Assembly (NCBI RefSeq): GCF_025024155.1
Contig: NW_026251737.1
Coordinates: 62,001 to 126,000, forward strand
DNA from: Gamsiella multidivaricata
Lineage: Eukaryota > Mortierellomycota > Mortierellomycetes > Mortierellales > Mortierellaceae
Direction: 5' to 3'
Length of the DNA stretch: 64,000 nt
Both the position numbers and the translations under genes were made by a program. Positions 19,324 through 31,104 of this stretch are shown one piece after another (the stretch's first letter is position 1; each line of letters begins with the position of its first letter). A model generated the notes under the pieces. The model was given only the letters and a program-made list of their open reading frames with translations, did not search any database and was not told where the DNA came from.

Positions 19324-22134
19324 TTTGTGCTAACAAAGCTAGAACGAACATTAGCGTGTTGTAGATAGCACAAGTACATCTACGCAGGGCCCAGTTGCTG
19401 GTACCGAAAAGAAACCATCGAGACGTTGTGCTGTGTCTATGTATATTACACCCAGCAATTACCTTCTTGCTCAATGCTGTAACGCGACTATACGATAAGG
19501 TCAGACCAGCTGGCTGTCAGAGAGGACACTGGGTATGTAATAATGAGTGTGCAACAAGGCGGGAAGTTGGCGTTTTGACTGCCAAGGAAGGCTAATGTAA
19601 GGCCGTGTTGAGAGTCGTGAGAGGAAGTGGGCACAGTAGGGAACGAGGGCGAAGTAGGAGGAAGAGCGAGATATTGAAGAACCCGGGGACAAGGGTTTGT
19701 TGGGCAAATGGGATGGCGTTTATGGATAAAGTATTAGGTCCAAGAATAGGGCAAGGGAGGGATGGCTAGCTGGACTGCCACGGACGGGAGGAGGAGGAGG
19801 AGGACGAGAAGGAGGAGGGGAGAACGGGTCAGTTGATGACGGGAGGGAGGGAGGAAGTGGAGGGAATAGATGAGGGGATGGTAGAGAGGAAAGAAGAAGA
19901 GAAGAAAAAAAAAAAGACGAGGATGGCGGATGGAAGTGGGAAGTGGATGTTGCTCATCACTACACCTTTCAGGCAGCAGTGGAGGATGGGCTTGGTGTAG
20001 AATGCGATCGAAATAGCCGCTCTTCAAAGGCACGCTTGTCCGGTCTATGAAAAGGGGCGGAATAAATGGATTGACTGCAGCATCTTTTTTTTTTGCTCTC
20101 AACAATATAAATAAATAGAGGTCGCTTTAGCTCGGTGCTCCCACCTCCCACAAACCTACTCTACACCTTGTTGTGGCAACTGTACCCTCAGTGCAGAGAA
20201 ACTGTATAGGAGAAAGAGTAAAAGAGTGGGCACCATCGACAGCAACAGCCTGGGGATGCCGTGTAAGCACAGTACTTCAGTCTGTAAATTGCAAAATTAC
20301 CCGACCACTGTACAAGGTGTATAGGTGGGCGGAGGCATGGAGATATGGGAGAATGTAGCATTGCACAGGTAAGCGCGAGCATTCCCGGTCAAGTGGTAGG
20401 AAACGACCACTGGGTTATGTAAACAGAGCGCTTCGATAAAAAGAGAAATAGGGTTTGATGCAATATTGCCTGGAAGGACGAGAAATACGCTTCTGCGTAA
20501 CAAATAAAAAATAACTGCCAGGGAGAAAGGGCTCCTTGGCTTGCTCATCTTTATCTGTGAGCAAGCATCTTCCATGCTACACCTCTCATCTTTAGCTGGG
20601 TGATACGGCACTCATCCCTCTATGGGAGACATGAACGATGCGAGTGATATGAATGAGGTGGGAACCTTGCGCCATGATTAGAGCACTACCGAGATCCAGA
20701 ACGCCTAAATGGAGCCAGAATTCCACTGGAGACAATTTCCTCCCTGACATTTGATGAGGTGGAGAAGAGAGCTGGCAATAGTTAAGTGCAACTTGGGGCT
20801 CGAAGGTACCGTGTTAATAGATGAGGAGCTCGAACTCCACATTTCTAAATTCGTAGATCTAAAGACCGAACCGGAGCCGGCATTTCGCCGATCTGGCTCC
20901 ATTTTTCGAATTCCTGCTACGTTCAAAAATTAGCTTGAAGCACCTGTATGCCCTACACTTAATAGATCGCCTTTAACCCATAGAGGATGCATACTTGGTC
21001 ACGATATTGACATCGGCCCTACGTGCTGTAGGATGATCGATGCGGGGGGAACTCTGCACCGCGAAACATGAGCGCACTACGGATACAGAGCCGTAAAATG
21101 ACATTGTGGTCGAATACCCTTAAGCACGAAATGCGAAAGGGGCGGCAGAAAGAAAGAAAGAAAGAAAGAAAAGAAAAGAAAGAAAGAAAAAAAGAGAACG
21201 CGCTGGACTCCTACGATTATGAAAGGAATAAAAGCCCCGTGCGGTCTAGAGATCTATTTTTATCCCTCGAGTGTTTACGCGCTTGTGTTCTGACAGGTTT
21301 TCCCTCCCCGGATGAACATGCCAACGCAGAATCCCAGCCTGTGAACAATGCGCTCTACGAGAACAAGGCTTCGCACTCTGTCTTTGGTTCTTTCTGCCAG
21401 TAACCGTCATTTCGCTCAAATACCTGTCCTCATGCAGCGGGTATTCACTCGTCCGGGAGCGGTCCTAAATGGAATGGATGTCTGAGCGTTGGGGCTCTGT
21501 TACCCGCGCACGGCTTGCCTAGGGTATCACGGGCCCCGACAATTTTTGGCATATGAAAATACGCGTACTGCCTAAAGATGCTAGCCCCCTAGTAGAAGTG
21601 CACAGTGCAGACCTATATAATATGGTCAGGATGACATAAAACCACATCCTGGGTCCGCCCTGGACGTTCCAGCTCCCTGTCGTGGGTTCGTTTTGCCCAA
21701 ACACGACCACCATGATGAGAGCAGCTGCTCCTCGCTAGCGAGATGCTCTCAAAAATAAATCTTTTTGACGTGTAGCAGCAGGCAGGAAGACTCTGACTGG
21801 CTTGTGTTGTTGGCTGATTTCAAATGTTCTCCCGCATTGCATGTTCTCTTTATGTCTGTGCCATGGCTGGCTGGCTGGCTAGCCCAGCACGGGTTGACAA
21901 TCATTTTTAAACGCCAGCGGCGAGTCGCAATCGCCAATCAGAGGCGGTATCTTTTCAATCCTCATTTTTATCTTTCATTAGTAACCGAAGCGGCCCTGGA
22001 CTACACACTCACATAAACAAACTCGTTCTCCCGCCCGTTTATAACCGAAAGCGTATTTTCTTCTTCTTCCCTTCTCTTCTCTTCTCTTCAGCATCCCTTG
22101 TATCCCCACCGCTGCCATCCATACTATCCCCGCC
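19324..22134. other. Long intergenic region with a GAAA-rich tract
   Basis: No gene recognised. It holds promoters for the SH3 receptor (minus) and the GPI protein (plus), including a TTTATAA-like element near 22038. Weak short inverted similarity (aatggagccag near 20709, ctggctccatt near 20890) is noted but not interpreted. Confidence 0.4.
21147..21195 (+). repeat. GAAA/GAAAA microsatellite
   Basis: About 49 nt of uninterrupted gaaa and gaaaa units, seen directly. Confidence 0.9.
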
Positions 22135-22659
22135 ATGTTCATCAAGTCTGCTGCCCTTACCGTCTTGGCTCTCGCTGCCTCGGTCTCTGCCCAGACCCCC
22201 AACCACACCTACTTCACCAACCCTGTCACCGATGGTCTCAACTACGTAGCGGGTCAGACCGCCACCTTCTCGTGGGCTTTGGCTTGCGTTTCCCCCTCGA
22301 CTTACACCTCGACCACCCCCACCCAGGTCCCCGTTCAGCTCCTGAACTCGACCAACTCCAACAACGCCTTCTACCTTGCCGATGTCACCACCATCGACTG
22401 CACAAAGAGCCAGGGTAACACTCAGTGGAGCGTCCCCGATAAGTTTGGCACCTCTGGTCTCTTCTCGCTCAAGATTGTCTTTGATGGTGGCAACGCCGCC
22501 TACTCTGGCCGGTTCACCATCTCCTCCAAGGACGCCCCCGCTACCCCCTCTGCTACTGCTGCTCCTACTGCCACCTCCAAGCCCAGCGGTGCCAATGTCC
22601 TTGTCCCTGTCCTCTCCGGAGCTGCCGCCATTGCCGCCGGAGCCCTCGCTTTCCTTTAA
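22135..22659 (+). CDS. Small secreted GPI-anchored protein (Kre9/Knh1-type, Ser-Thr-rich family)
   Basis: 174 aa, one exon. Signal peptide MFIKSAALTVLALAASVSA, cleaved before Gln20. The mature core (TNPVTDGLNYVAGQTATFSW ... LFSLKIVFDGGNAAYSGRFT) fits the single immunoglobulin-like domain of fungal Ser-Thr-rich GPI-anchored/Kre9-Knh1 proteins. It has two Cys that may pair and one or more N-glycosylation sites (NHTY, NSTN). A Ser/Thr/Ala/Pro linker precedes a C-terminal hydrophobic GPI signal (VLVPVLSGAAAIAAGALAFL) after a likely omega site in SGAN. Codon use is strongly biased to C-ending codons, as in highly expressed genes. Probably a cell-wall or plasma-membrane structural protein. The upstream CT-rich leader (ttcttctcttcccttctctt-type) also fits high expression. 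Confidence 0.87.
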   Translation: MFIKSAALTVLALAASVSAQTPNHTYFTNPVTDGLNYVAGQTATFSWALACVSPSTYTSTTPTQVPVQLLNSTNSNNAFYLADVTTIDCTKSQGNTQWSVPDKFGTSGLFSLKIVFDGGNAAYSGRFTISSKDAPATPSATAAPTATSKPSGANVLVPVLSGAAAIAAGALAFL

Positions 22660-24490
22660 GGAGCTCGACAAGCCTTACATGGTGCAAGCAAGCAAGCAAA
22701 ACCCGTTCTTCATGTGAATCTTCTGCGAGGTCGCTGTTGAACGTCTCATTGTCACCTCTTTTTCTAATGCCTCTTTGACATTGTCCCCTCACTCTTCATT
22801 AATATCTATCGCTAAGCTAGCTAAGCTACTTTATAAACTACACTACATATTAAAGAGCAGTTGTAATATATATCCAGCGCGTCTTCATGATGGTTATGAC
22901 CATCAATGGTCTGCCTTGTTTATTTTTTTTCCACCTGGCTCGGGTACATGCAAGCGATTGAAAAGCCCAATCTTTTTATTTTTTCCACCAAGGAGAAAGG
23001 CCCAGGCCAGCTTTTTAGTCGTTATTTATACCATGTCGCACAAAGGTGGGACAATGGTAAATGGTATCGCTCCAGAATAACGACAGAGGTCCCAGTTGCA
23101 CTGCGCATAAACAGTTATGCCGTGGTTCGTTATTGTGTACTTGTAGTATTTCATCTTCAATGAGTCCCTTGGACGAAGAACGACTATTTCTTTTCATCGT
23201 GCAATGAAGATCACACTACTGTCGCGATAAATCTTTCATAACTGTCTCGCCCTGTTGTTTTCAATAACTTGATCCCAGGAGGCGGGGGGCTGAAGAGAAA
23301 AGGCCACCGGCAGCCAAGGGTGGGTGAGTTCGTCCATCTGGTCTCTCTAATGCGCTCTTTCTCAGCGGTTCGAATTTGCTCTGAAGAAAGAGAGTTTCTG
23401 TTTGTCATCAAGCGTAGTTTCCTCATCCGCGGATGATGAAAGCGCCATGGCGATGGATGGACTTTTGTCTTTCGAATAGGAAATAGGTCGCCCGCGTCAC
23501 TTTATCTATCGGACGAGTACCTGTTCGCCCTCAGGAGCCTACTCCCCTTTTGGACATCCCCTTGGGCATCCCTTGGGCATCCCTTAACGACAGCCGTGAA
23601 ATACTCGCGGGATAAGCATAAAAAACTAGTTTTGTTTTGTTTTGTTTTTTGAACGGTCATCGCAACCATGCAATAAATGAGAGCGCAAATGAGCTCTCAC
23701 TTGTGTGTGCCTGATACATTACCAGCGGTAGATGGATCGATACGGAATAAAAATAAAACGTTCGTTTATATATGCCAGTGACCAAGAAGACTGACTGGCC
23801 ATTGCCGCTACTCTTTCTCACAAAAACCTCCAGGGAAAAGGTTTACGTCTCGTCCTGTCAATCGACAGACTAAGACGTTAAGAGATTCGACAAGTAAAAA
23901 GCCTATTATCCCCAGGGTTAGGGTCAATGTTTTGATTTCTAGGACGCTTGCTTTTTTTTTTTATCGATAGTACAGATGTCCATTTACGTGCACCTTCTCA
24001 ACAAGTCGGGTCTATTTGTTACAAACTAGAAAAATCGCTGAACAATAGTAATTGGCGTAGCTGGTGCTTTTAATGGCACTGGATATCTCTTCTTCCCCCC
24101 CCCCCCCCCCCCCAGAAGACAGAAAGACAGAAAGACAATGTTCTCAAGTCAAAGCAAGCCGGCAAAACTCCACTGTAGATTTCTCATCATTATGATACAA
24201 TTCGGGAAGGTTATTTTTATTTTTATTCAGGACCTATGAAGCATTGCCACTCCTGGTCAGTGTGTTAAAAACTGAAGGTTACTTATTACCAAATGTGTGT
24301 CCTCCCCATCCCCTTCATGGCGGTCAGCCGCCTCATCTCTTGCAGGCAGTCCAGTAGAGTTCGATTCGCAGTAGCAGGATCCAGTGCGGGGCCGCAGCAG
24401 GACCCGCTTGCATGATCGGCGTTGCAAATGTATCCGTAGTCCTCAATCTAATCTCCTTGAGGACTCTTGTACGGCGTTCGTTTCATCTTG
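22660..24490. other. Intergenic, no gene seen
   Basis: GPI-protein 3' UTR, then AT-rich sequence with homopolymers, including a 19-nt C run. No reading frame with recognisable features. Confidence 0.4.
24095..24113 (+). repeat. Poly(C) run of about 19 nt
   Basis: Uninterrupted C run, seen directly; length may be unreliable in an assembly. Confidence 0.8.
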
Positions 24491-24499
24491 TCTGTGATC

Positions 24500-25160
24500 C
24501 CCCATACTCGCAGCGTAGTTTCTAGATCAGCACCGTAGTCCACATATCAATAAAGCCGACGAGCTTGCGGATGGTCTGGAACGCCGCCTTCGATGGTGAG
24601 GTTAAGAGACCATCCCACTCCTTGATAAGAATGAGGGGTGTGATGCCGCGGTACAAGTCGCTGATGCTCAAGGTTAGATTCGGAGAGCGGCCGATAAAGT
24701 CGTCGCCCAAGAACAGTGATTATGTCCCAGCCAAGCCATCGTATAGCTTTCAGTGCAGCGGCGCGGTTCTTGTTACAGGTAGCACCGCGCACACGCTGAT
24801 GTTTGTTGGCCTTGCTGTATGGGGCCATCGCAGCGCGACCCTATTTGTCTATCTCTTGTAAACCATCGTGTCAGATTTGCTTGTGGACATCGTTAATGGC
24901 ACTGAGAAATCTCATAGGTAGTCGTTATTCTCATCCTAAATACTTCAGACGCAGTGGACACGGTCAGGATAGACGTCAAGATGGCGAGTCTTCATGGTGT
25001 CCATAGTGGGCAGCATACCATGCAGCTTCTTGATGTAGTGCGTCCCCCGACGCGTATCTGTGCCATTACTGTAGAGCGTGTGCACAGAGCGCTTTTCGTA
25101 AATATGGGAGAAAAGGAGTCGGAGGCACACCGCAACGGAAAAAAAGGGGTGCCTTTGCAA
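24500..25160 (-). pseudogene. Decayed 3' part of a LINE RNase H/zinc-binding ORF
   Basis: The minus strand carries, in broken frames, the same signatures as the LINE ORFs at 31-35 kb: YIKKLHGMLPTMDTMKTRHL followed by DVYPD (compare RIKKLHGDLPTLQAMKKRHP followed by DTYQT), then, toward lower coordinates, DLYRGITPLILIKEWDGLLT (compare DLYRGLVPTGLIETWKQLFT). The order matches the intact ORF. Divergence is high and stop codons interrupt it, so this is an old copy of a related element. Confidence 0.7.
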
Positions 25161-25539
25161 AGGAGGGGAATGTTGAGTCTAATGTGGGATGGCCCAGCAT
25201 GAAACTATTCTTAAAGTGCAGACGCGCACAGCAATGAATTCTGATTCGGCGCAGCCTGAAGTCAATTCTGACAAACGGCCGCGCGTTGTGATTCCTTCTT
25301 GCACGTTGCTGTGCTTGTACATGTACGTTGATGATTACGCTGGATTGGTTTGATAAATGAGTCGTATTTGGGTGAAAAGTGGCGGAACAAATCAAATACA
25401 AATCCATCTCTTTAGAAAACAGAGGATGGAAGGATGGATCTTCTTCATCAGTTCGGCTATAGCATCTCTGGTCTCGCTAACTCTGGCGAAGATGCAATGC
25501 AACTGCCTAAACAGGGAGAAGATAGGAAACCCTCGCTCA

Positions 25540-26066
25540 TTACAGGTGAATCTACCAACTCCAGAGAGTACAGTGCTATTTAGAAGGCCTCGACTCTTCA
25601 TCGAAAACCAAATAAGCACATTTGAGAATACGATCGAGAGATGGCTACGCGACGATGTAATCAAGGTCGCTCCTGTAGGCAAGGTACACAGCAATGCTCT
25701 CACAGTTGCTGCCATTGAAATTGCAGGCCTGTTTGACGAGTCTGAGCTTATTTGTTGATTATGGTAGATGTTTGTAGTTGGCTCGTATTGCTGGATGCCC
25801 TACCAGATAAGTCTGCATAGCTATACAGTCGCCAAGGTCTTATTCAAAAGGTCCGCCGATATGGGTGTCTCTCATGTGCTACAGTCTGATAACGGATAAG
25901 AAGCGCCAACGAAACAATCCATACCATGATCACACAAATGTACATTGATTATCGATTAATAATGCCATATCTTCCAAGCGGGAAATGGAGTTGCAGAAAA
26001 CCATGTCAAAACGACGCGCAACATGATTCGCAAGGAAGCTAAAGGAAATCATCTTCATTGGGATCG

Positions 26067-26108
<42 letters not shown>

Positions 26109-26560
26109 TTTTCAGCAAACGTGCGAACTGTTAGCCTGCATGACTCATATCCATTCTTGATATTCTTCGCGCGCGAAGCAAAACAGCTTCAATATATTCA
26201 CTAGAGATGAAGGAAGGATCATGAATCAAGAAGAGCTGCTTGAACACTTGAAACTTCGTCTTTTCCGTCATTATTGAACAATTCAAGTGTAACTGTACTG
26301 CATAACGAGTTCCCTGGCGAGTTCCCTAACGAAACAAAGGTAACAACCCTTGGCCTGAGAAAAGAAAGAATGCTCGCTCCACGTTACGAAGGACCATATA
26401 CAATGGCACATTGAACTCCATATGGTGCTTATTTTCGAAGATGGCACTGGAGCGCTACTGGGAAGTCGCTGTGCCTCATCTCAGTTCAAGCTCGTGCTGG
26501 ATGGCTTTGGGGATTCAGGCACCTATGAAACGGACAAAAAAACCGTTACAGAACGACGGT
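25540..26560 (+). mobile_element. Collapsed Ty3/gypsy-type pol remnant
   Basis: In order on the plus strand: a fragment typical of the segment just before reverse transcriptase (FRRPRLFIENQISTFENTIE, RWLRDDVIKVAPVGKVHSNA, about 25587-25730); an abrupt switch at about 25758 to integrase core pieces (MVDVCSWLVLLDALPDKSA; VSHVLQSDNG, the DDE-core QSDNG; GNGVAENHVKTTRNMIRKEA, 25980-26040); then a post-integrase piece (RKERMLAPRYEGPYTMAH near 26365) and LIFEDGTGALLGSRCASSQF near 26435. Reverse transcriptase and RNase H are missing, and several stops and frame breaks occur. No LTRs were recognised. Confidence 0.72.
26069..26106 (+). repeat. 38-nt poly(T) tract inside the gypsy remnant
   Basis: Uninterrupted T run. 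It interrupts the integrase remnant and could mark the poly(A) tail of a minus-oriented retroinsertion, or slippage. Confidence 0.8.
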
Positions 26561-27084
26561 GTAGATATTAGCGAGTTCTGTCATGTAGTACAAAGCAATC
26601 TGAAATCCACGGCAATCAATATCAAATATGCTAGCATCACAGTATCTAATCAACTTCAAAAAGTCAATCCGGATCCCGAAAAAAAAAGAAGAATGAAAGA
26701 AAAAGTTCTCCACTTTGCCTCATACACTACGCCAAATCCTGAAGCTCGCGGTTCGTTCTACATGGGAAGGGAGAGCTGTTGCGTATTCGTGCAGATAAAT
26801 ACCCACTCGATGTAGTGCGTGGACCTAAATGTGCTTCTCGCTCCTTTTCGTCTTCCAGGTCCCAAAACATCGCAAGGTCATTAGATGATGAATGGCTGTA
26901 TGCTGGATGGTCTATTTGTGTGTCTATGGAAGAACGACAGTAATGGGTCACAAGGGTGACCAGAGTGACGAGTTCTCCTTTGGATATGTAGCGCATATAT
27001 TATGTCCATTTTCGGGCAACGCAGAAGGTGATGAAAGATCGGAACGGGGGTAGATAAGGAACGAGCGCAGAAAATGAAACCCCA

Positions 27085-28111
27085 CTACGTGTTCCCGATG
27101 CATGCTTCAGGTCCATTGGAATTGAAGCGACTTGTTAAACTAGCCCAGATTGCTCTAAAGTCGCTTCTATAGACGACCAGATTACCGTCGTTCTGGAGCG
27201 TCAATCTGTACTGTCCGTCGACAGGGCCAGTCTTGTTGCTGCACCACCTGTTCACGCCGCGACCATCATAGAGGCAGAGATTGCCATCCATATCTAAATG
27301 CATTTTGTAAGGAGGAACCTGTGGAGACTGATCCGACATCAGGCAGGTCCATTTATATCCGAAATCGTAAGACCAGAAGCAGAGGTTTCCGTCCGACTGG
27401 AGCCGCACAGCCAAATTAGCAGAAATCAGATTACCGTCTTGCACAATGTCTTGTCCAGAAAGGATGGTGTCGGGACCCTGGCATGCCCCCATTCCGTGAT
27501 AGAGATCCTTCTTGCAGAGTCCAGCCCTCGGCTCCGCAAGTAGCTTGTCCGCGATAAGAGGTGCCGTAGTAGTAGCTGAAGGAGCCGTGCTACTAGGTCC
27601 GGTGTTGTTTCTTGACGTAATGCTCTTGAAATCGCTGCTTCCGGTGCTGTTCCTGGATCTTCCATTCTTCTTAAGGTCCAAATACATTCCAGAGATGGTG
27701 CATCTCGGCACTCCTCCACGGCAGTTCTCGTCATAGAAGGCCCATTCTTGATTTCCGTAAACGCCCGCATGCAGTCTTACTTCGGTGTTCTCCTCAAGTC
27801 CATCCAGATCCATGTTGGTTGGGTTCACGAGTGGATACCCAGCACCGTTTTGGCCATCTCCGGGAATCCAAATTATTTGGAGGATCATTCGGTATCCGTT
27901 TTGGTGCCATCTTCTTTCGGCGGTGTCTTTGGTTAACAGCGCCGTGGACAAGTGTCCTGATATTTGCCAGAGCCCCAGAAAAGTTATTGATGATGGTTCC
28001 AACGTTTAAACTAGGGGGAGGATAGCTTGAGTGACTATATCTCGCAATGCCGTAGGACGCGAGAGCCGTGCTAGCGATTGCCAGCAACAGCAAGATAGAT
28101 CTCATCATCAT
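27085..28111 (-). CDS. Secreted bulb-type (mannose-binding) lectin-like protein
   Basis: The N terminus from the ATG at 28111 is a signal peptide (MMMRSILLLLAIASTALA). The C-terminal ~130 residues carry repeated B-lectin signatures: LQSDGNLCFWSYDFGYKW, LDMDGNLCLYDGRGVNRWCS and LQNDGNLVVYRSDFRAIWAS (QxDxNxVxY-like mannose sites, partly degenerate). The middle region (NMDLDGLEENTEVRLHAGVY ... FYDENCRGGVPRCTISGMYL) has paired Cys and is not recognised. The signal-peptide frame and the lectin frame differ; the switch lies between about 28012 and 27918. A weak intron (A/GTTTAA...AAAG/AC) would join them in phase, otherwise this is a frameshift. Lectins of this type bind mannose glycans; the biological role here is unknown. 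Confidence 0.7.
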
Positions 28112-30890
28112 GATGGGAACAAAGTGTAAGAGGTGTGGAGTAAGGCAAAGGCTAGTGTGCTCTGGAGGATTCAGGTAGTCTGGAAGAAGAGCGGATGAGG
28201 ATCCACCTTCATAGCGTTCAGATGCCGTGCTATTTATCGATTCTCAAAGTCGACGTGAGTGTTTTCGCACCGGGGACGGGTGGTGGTATCCCGCAAAGTT
28301 GTACTTTGTGGTAGATCCTCAATGGGCGCGACGAGGTCCACAGTCTCTCGTCCCTCCAACCTGCTGCACAGTGAGCAAAACATCACTGCTTCTTTTCTTC
28401 ACGGTTCCACAATGTCTCAGAGCACCTAGCAGAGAGTAAGGCTGCTCTTTTAGTCCACGCTTATCCGCTGAATCATTTGGTTCTCTGCCCCCCTCACTGC
28501 TCTGATTGCTCCGTTCGCCCCAGTCGTTTAATCGCTCCAACCGCTCTATCACACATATATTTTGTGTCCTGTGAAGCCTCCATACCCGGAACCAATCAGA
28601 ACTTAAGGAGCCTCTCTCTTGCTCCCATACAGTCAGATCGTCTAGCGAACACTGGTTCATACATCACAGGCATTTCAATTGATATCGAACTTTACTACGC
28701 CCACTTTTGCGTAGACCAGTTGTACCCAGTTGCCACCGCTCATTTCTGCCTAGCTCAATGGTCAACGGTCGATGCTCATCTCTTGAGTGACCGGTTGGTA
28801 TTGCTCTCATGTGTGAGCTATCACTTTGGTTGGATTGGAGCACCCCTTTGTCTTTAATTGGCATCGAATCTGTCGGCGAGAGAGGAATGCATACACCACG
28901 CGTCGTCTTTGTTAACAAAAGTTACGATAGACCCAAGAAAGGATCATGCATAGAGGGCTTTACAAGACCATGGTGTGTATACTATGTACTATGGCAGTCT
29001 AAGGATTATTGCACCGTCTTTATTACCAACACGATAAAATGCATTCAGCTCCCATATATTCACATCGTGGTCATTGTTTATAACAAGAATCGTCTCTTCC
29101 CAGTTCCTATCAAGGTATGCACGTTGCCGATTGAAATTGTCGCTTTCCAGAACTTTAGCTCAATGTATTCACCGTGTGCAACTTTTCTCAAGACTTTGAG
29201 ATGACCGTCCTCCAAGTGTTCGTATAGCTGTTAAGCAGGTTTTCCACCTCCTATCTGACAGAGGCCTCTCCGGAAGATGTTTGCAATAGCAAAGGGGTCT
29301 CTCAACGGTACGACAACGCCATCAAGTTCATGGCTGCCGTCGACATCGTGCCAGGGCTGTCAAGAAGATTCAGTATACTCGGACTTTTGTGCATTTCTGC
29401 TCCTTGTATCAGAAAACTGGGATCTCAAAAGGAACTGTGCTCAATATTTGAAGGACCTCAAGTTCTTCGATGCTATCGTATTGTTGTCCAGATATTCCCC
29501 TAACTTGTAGTGCAGGTCTCTTTCAGAGGGTAGTGCAGTCGACTTGCAGAGAAAATTTATAAACTGCTGTGCTGGATTGCAAGACATGCATGAGAGCAAA
29601 GGCTCGAGCAGATGCATCTTAGGGAGGGTAATCTAAGGAAGGGGACAAGTGATAATCACAAAGACATTCTAGGTTCTAGGTTGCTTTTGAGGTATGATTC
29701 TGAAATGATCAATTTGTCTAAATGGGTCGACCCAGTACTGGAATTACGGCCCTGTATCTTGATGCAGCTCGGATAGCTGATCAATTTTTTTTTTTTTTTT
29801 TTTCGTACTGACCAATGTTCACATAGAAACATCATCGCGGCAGTGCCTTACTGGAAAGGTATCCAGCTTCATTTGTGCCTTTATGTGTCTAAATGGGAGC
29901 CTAGTTTCTAAGTTAATGAGGCTCGATACTTTCATATTCACATCCACTGTGGCAACAGGTGATGATATCTCAATCCTCGTGCGCAGCGTTGCATATTTAT
30001 TTAGTAAATTCGCACAAATAAATGTGGTGTGTAGACCTACGTATCTTCCCCGCTCATTTCGTTTCCTAAAATCCCAAGACATTGTTTTCAAGATGCAATA
30101 TACACTCGAAAAGGAAAGAGGCGAAAGGGGACAATTGTCAGGATCCGGACAGGCGGAAGTGCAATAAAGGATGCGTGAATAAAGGGCAGACGGGAAGGTA
30201 CAGCATTTTATTGCAGACTGGGGATTACTGAACGAAATTTGACGAGGTACCGGGTCGACCGCGTACAATTAATCTACCCCCGCGTTCCGGAACCTAAACA
30301 TGATCAGACGCGTCTGGCTCAGCCATAGAGAAGACGTGCAAAACGTGGGCAGACATGTATCTTGACACGAGAAAACGACGTTGGTCTGGATATGCCTCCC
30401 GCGCCGCGACGCTTTGGATGCAGGTACGACGGAGACACACGGGGACACGACTTGATTGAGGGACCCAGTGGCAGTGCGAAGTGTCTGGAATTTTATTCGT
30501 AACAGCACCCATATATCCGGCCTACACGAACTAAACAGGAGTCGCGATCAACCAGCCACGTCTAAAGCCATAGACACGTCTGCTTGACCGGGGTTAATTA
30601 TGAAGCCGTCGGAAGTGATGACTTGTGATGTTATATTTTCAACAGGCGTTGAGCTATAGCTTTTTTTCTTTTGATAACTAGGACCCACGGGGACGTGTGG
30701 GCTTTATTAGCGCGGCACTATCCTCTAGGGGCCCCTATTGCTAGAGACGTAAAGAAAGGTGGTATCTAATAAACAGCTTTTGCTGCCAGGTTCCTTTCAC
30801 AATCCTCGTCAGTATGAGTGGTGACTCGAAGAGCCCTGCTTCCTACTTGGCCTGTTGTGTGCGAAGGCCATCCTTTAGCCGCGTTCCTCA
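28112..30890. other. Gene-poor, degenerate region
   Basis: It begins with the lectin promoter (TATA-like ataaatag on the minus strand near 28230). The rest shows only short frames in all phases; apart from the scrap at about 29563 nothing could be assigned. Confidence 0.4.
29563..29622 (+). mobile_element. Possible Ty3/gypsy integrase zinc-finger scrap
   Basis: The frame reading TAVLDCKTCMRAKARADAS resembles the C-x2-C end of the H2C2 integrase zinc finger, usually followed by xRxKxR. Only about 20 residues match and the flanks are not clear. Confidence 0.3.
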
Positions 30891-30994
30891 ACCATCATAA
30901 ATTTACAGTTGCCGGTGCGTTCCATCGCGTTTAGCTCCACTTGCTGCATGCAACTTTGCAGCGCTCGCTGGTCCGCTCGTTCCTCGATCTCTTT

Positions 30995-31104
30995 CACATC
31001 CAATGCGCGTCATTGTCTCCTGGAGGATTCAACGAAACCACTACCACTACATCTGTGCTCTCCAACACAGTTGCGTCCCCGGGCGCGTTTGCTCATGGTA
31101 GTGA
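30995..31104 (-). mobile_element. Diverged LINE fragment abutting LINE copy 1
   Basis: Sequence 31012-31104 aligns by eye with 31440-31538 inside LINE copy 1, most clearly at gttgcgtccc-cgggcgcgtttgctcatg (copy 1: gttgcgtcctccggcgcgtttgctcatg). It encodes the start MSKRAPGD on the minus strand, compared with MSKRAGGRNGD in the intact ORF. LINE copy 1 begins (its poly(A) tail) exactly where the similarity stops. Confidence 0.55.

Noticed and set aside
20690..20935. Possible small inverted-repeat element (MITE-like)
   Set aside because: Only an 11-12-nt inverted match (aatggagccag / ctggctccatt) could be found, with no clear target-site duplication.
22039..22671. 210-aa Gly/Ser-rich minus-strand frame
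   Set aside because: Antisense shadow of the C-biased GPI-protein gene.
25930..26118. Frame beginning with a long run of Lys
   Set aside because: Translation of the poly(T) tract on the minus strand inside the gypsy remnant.
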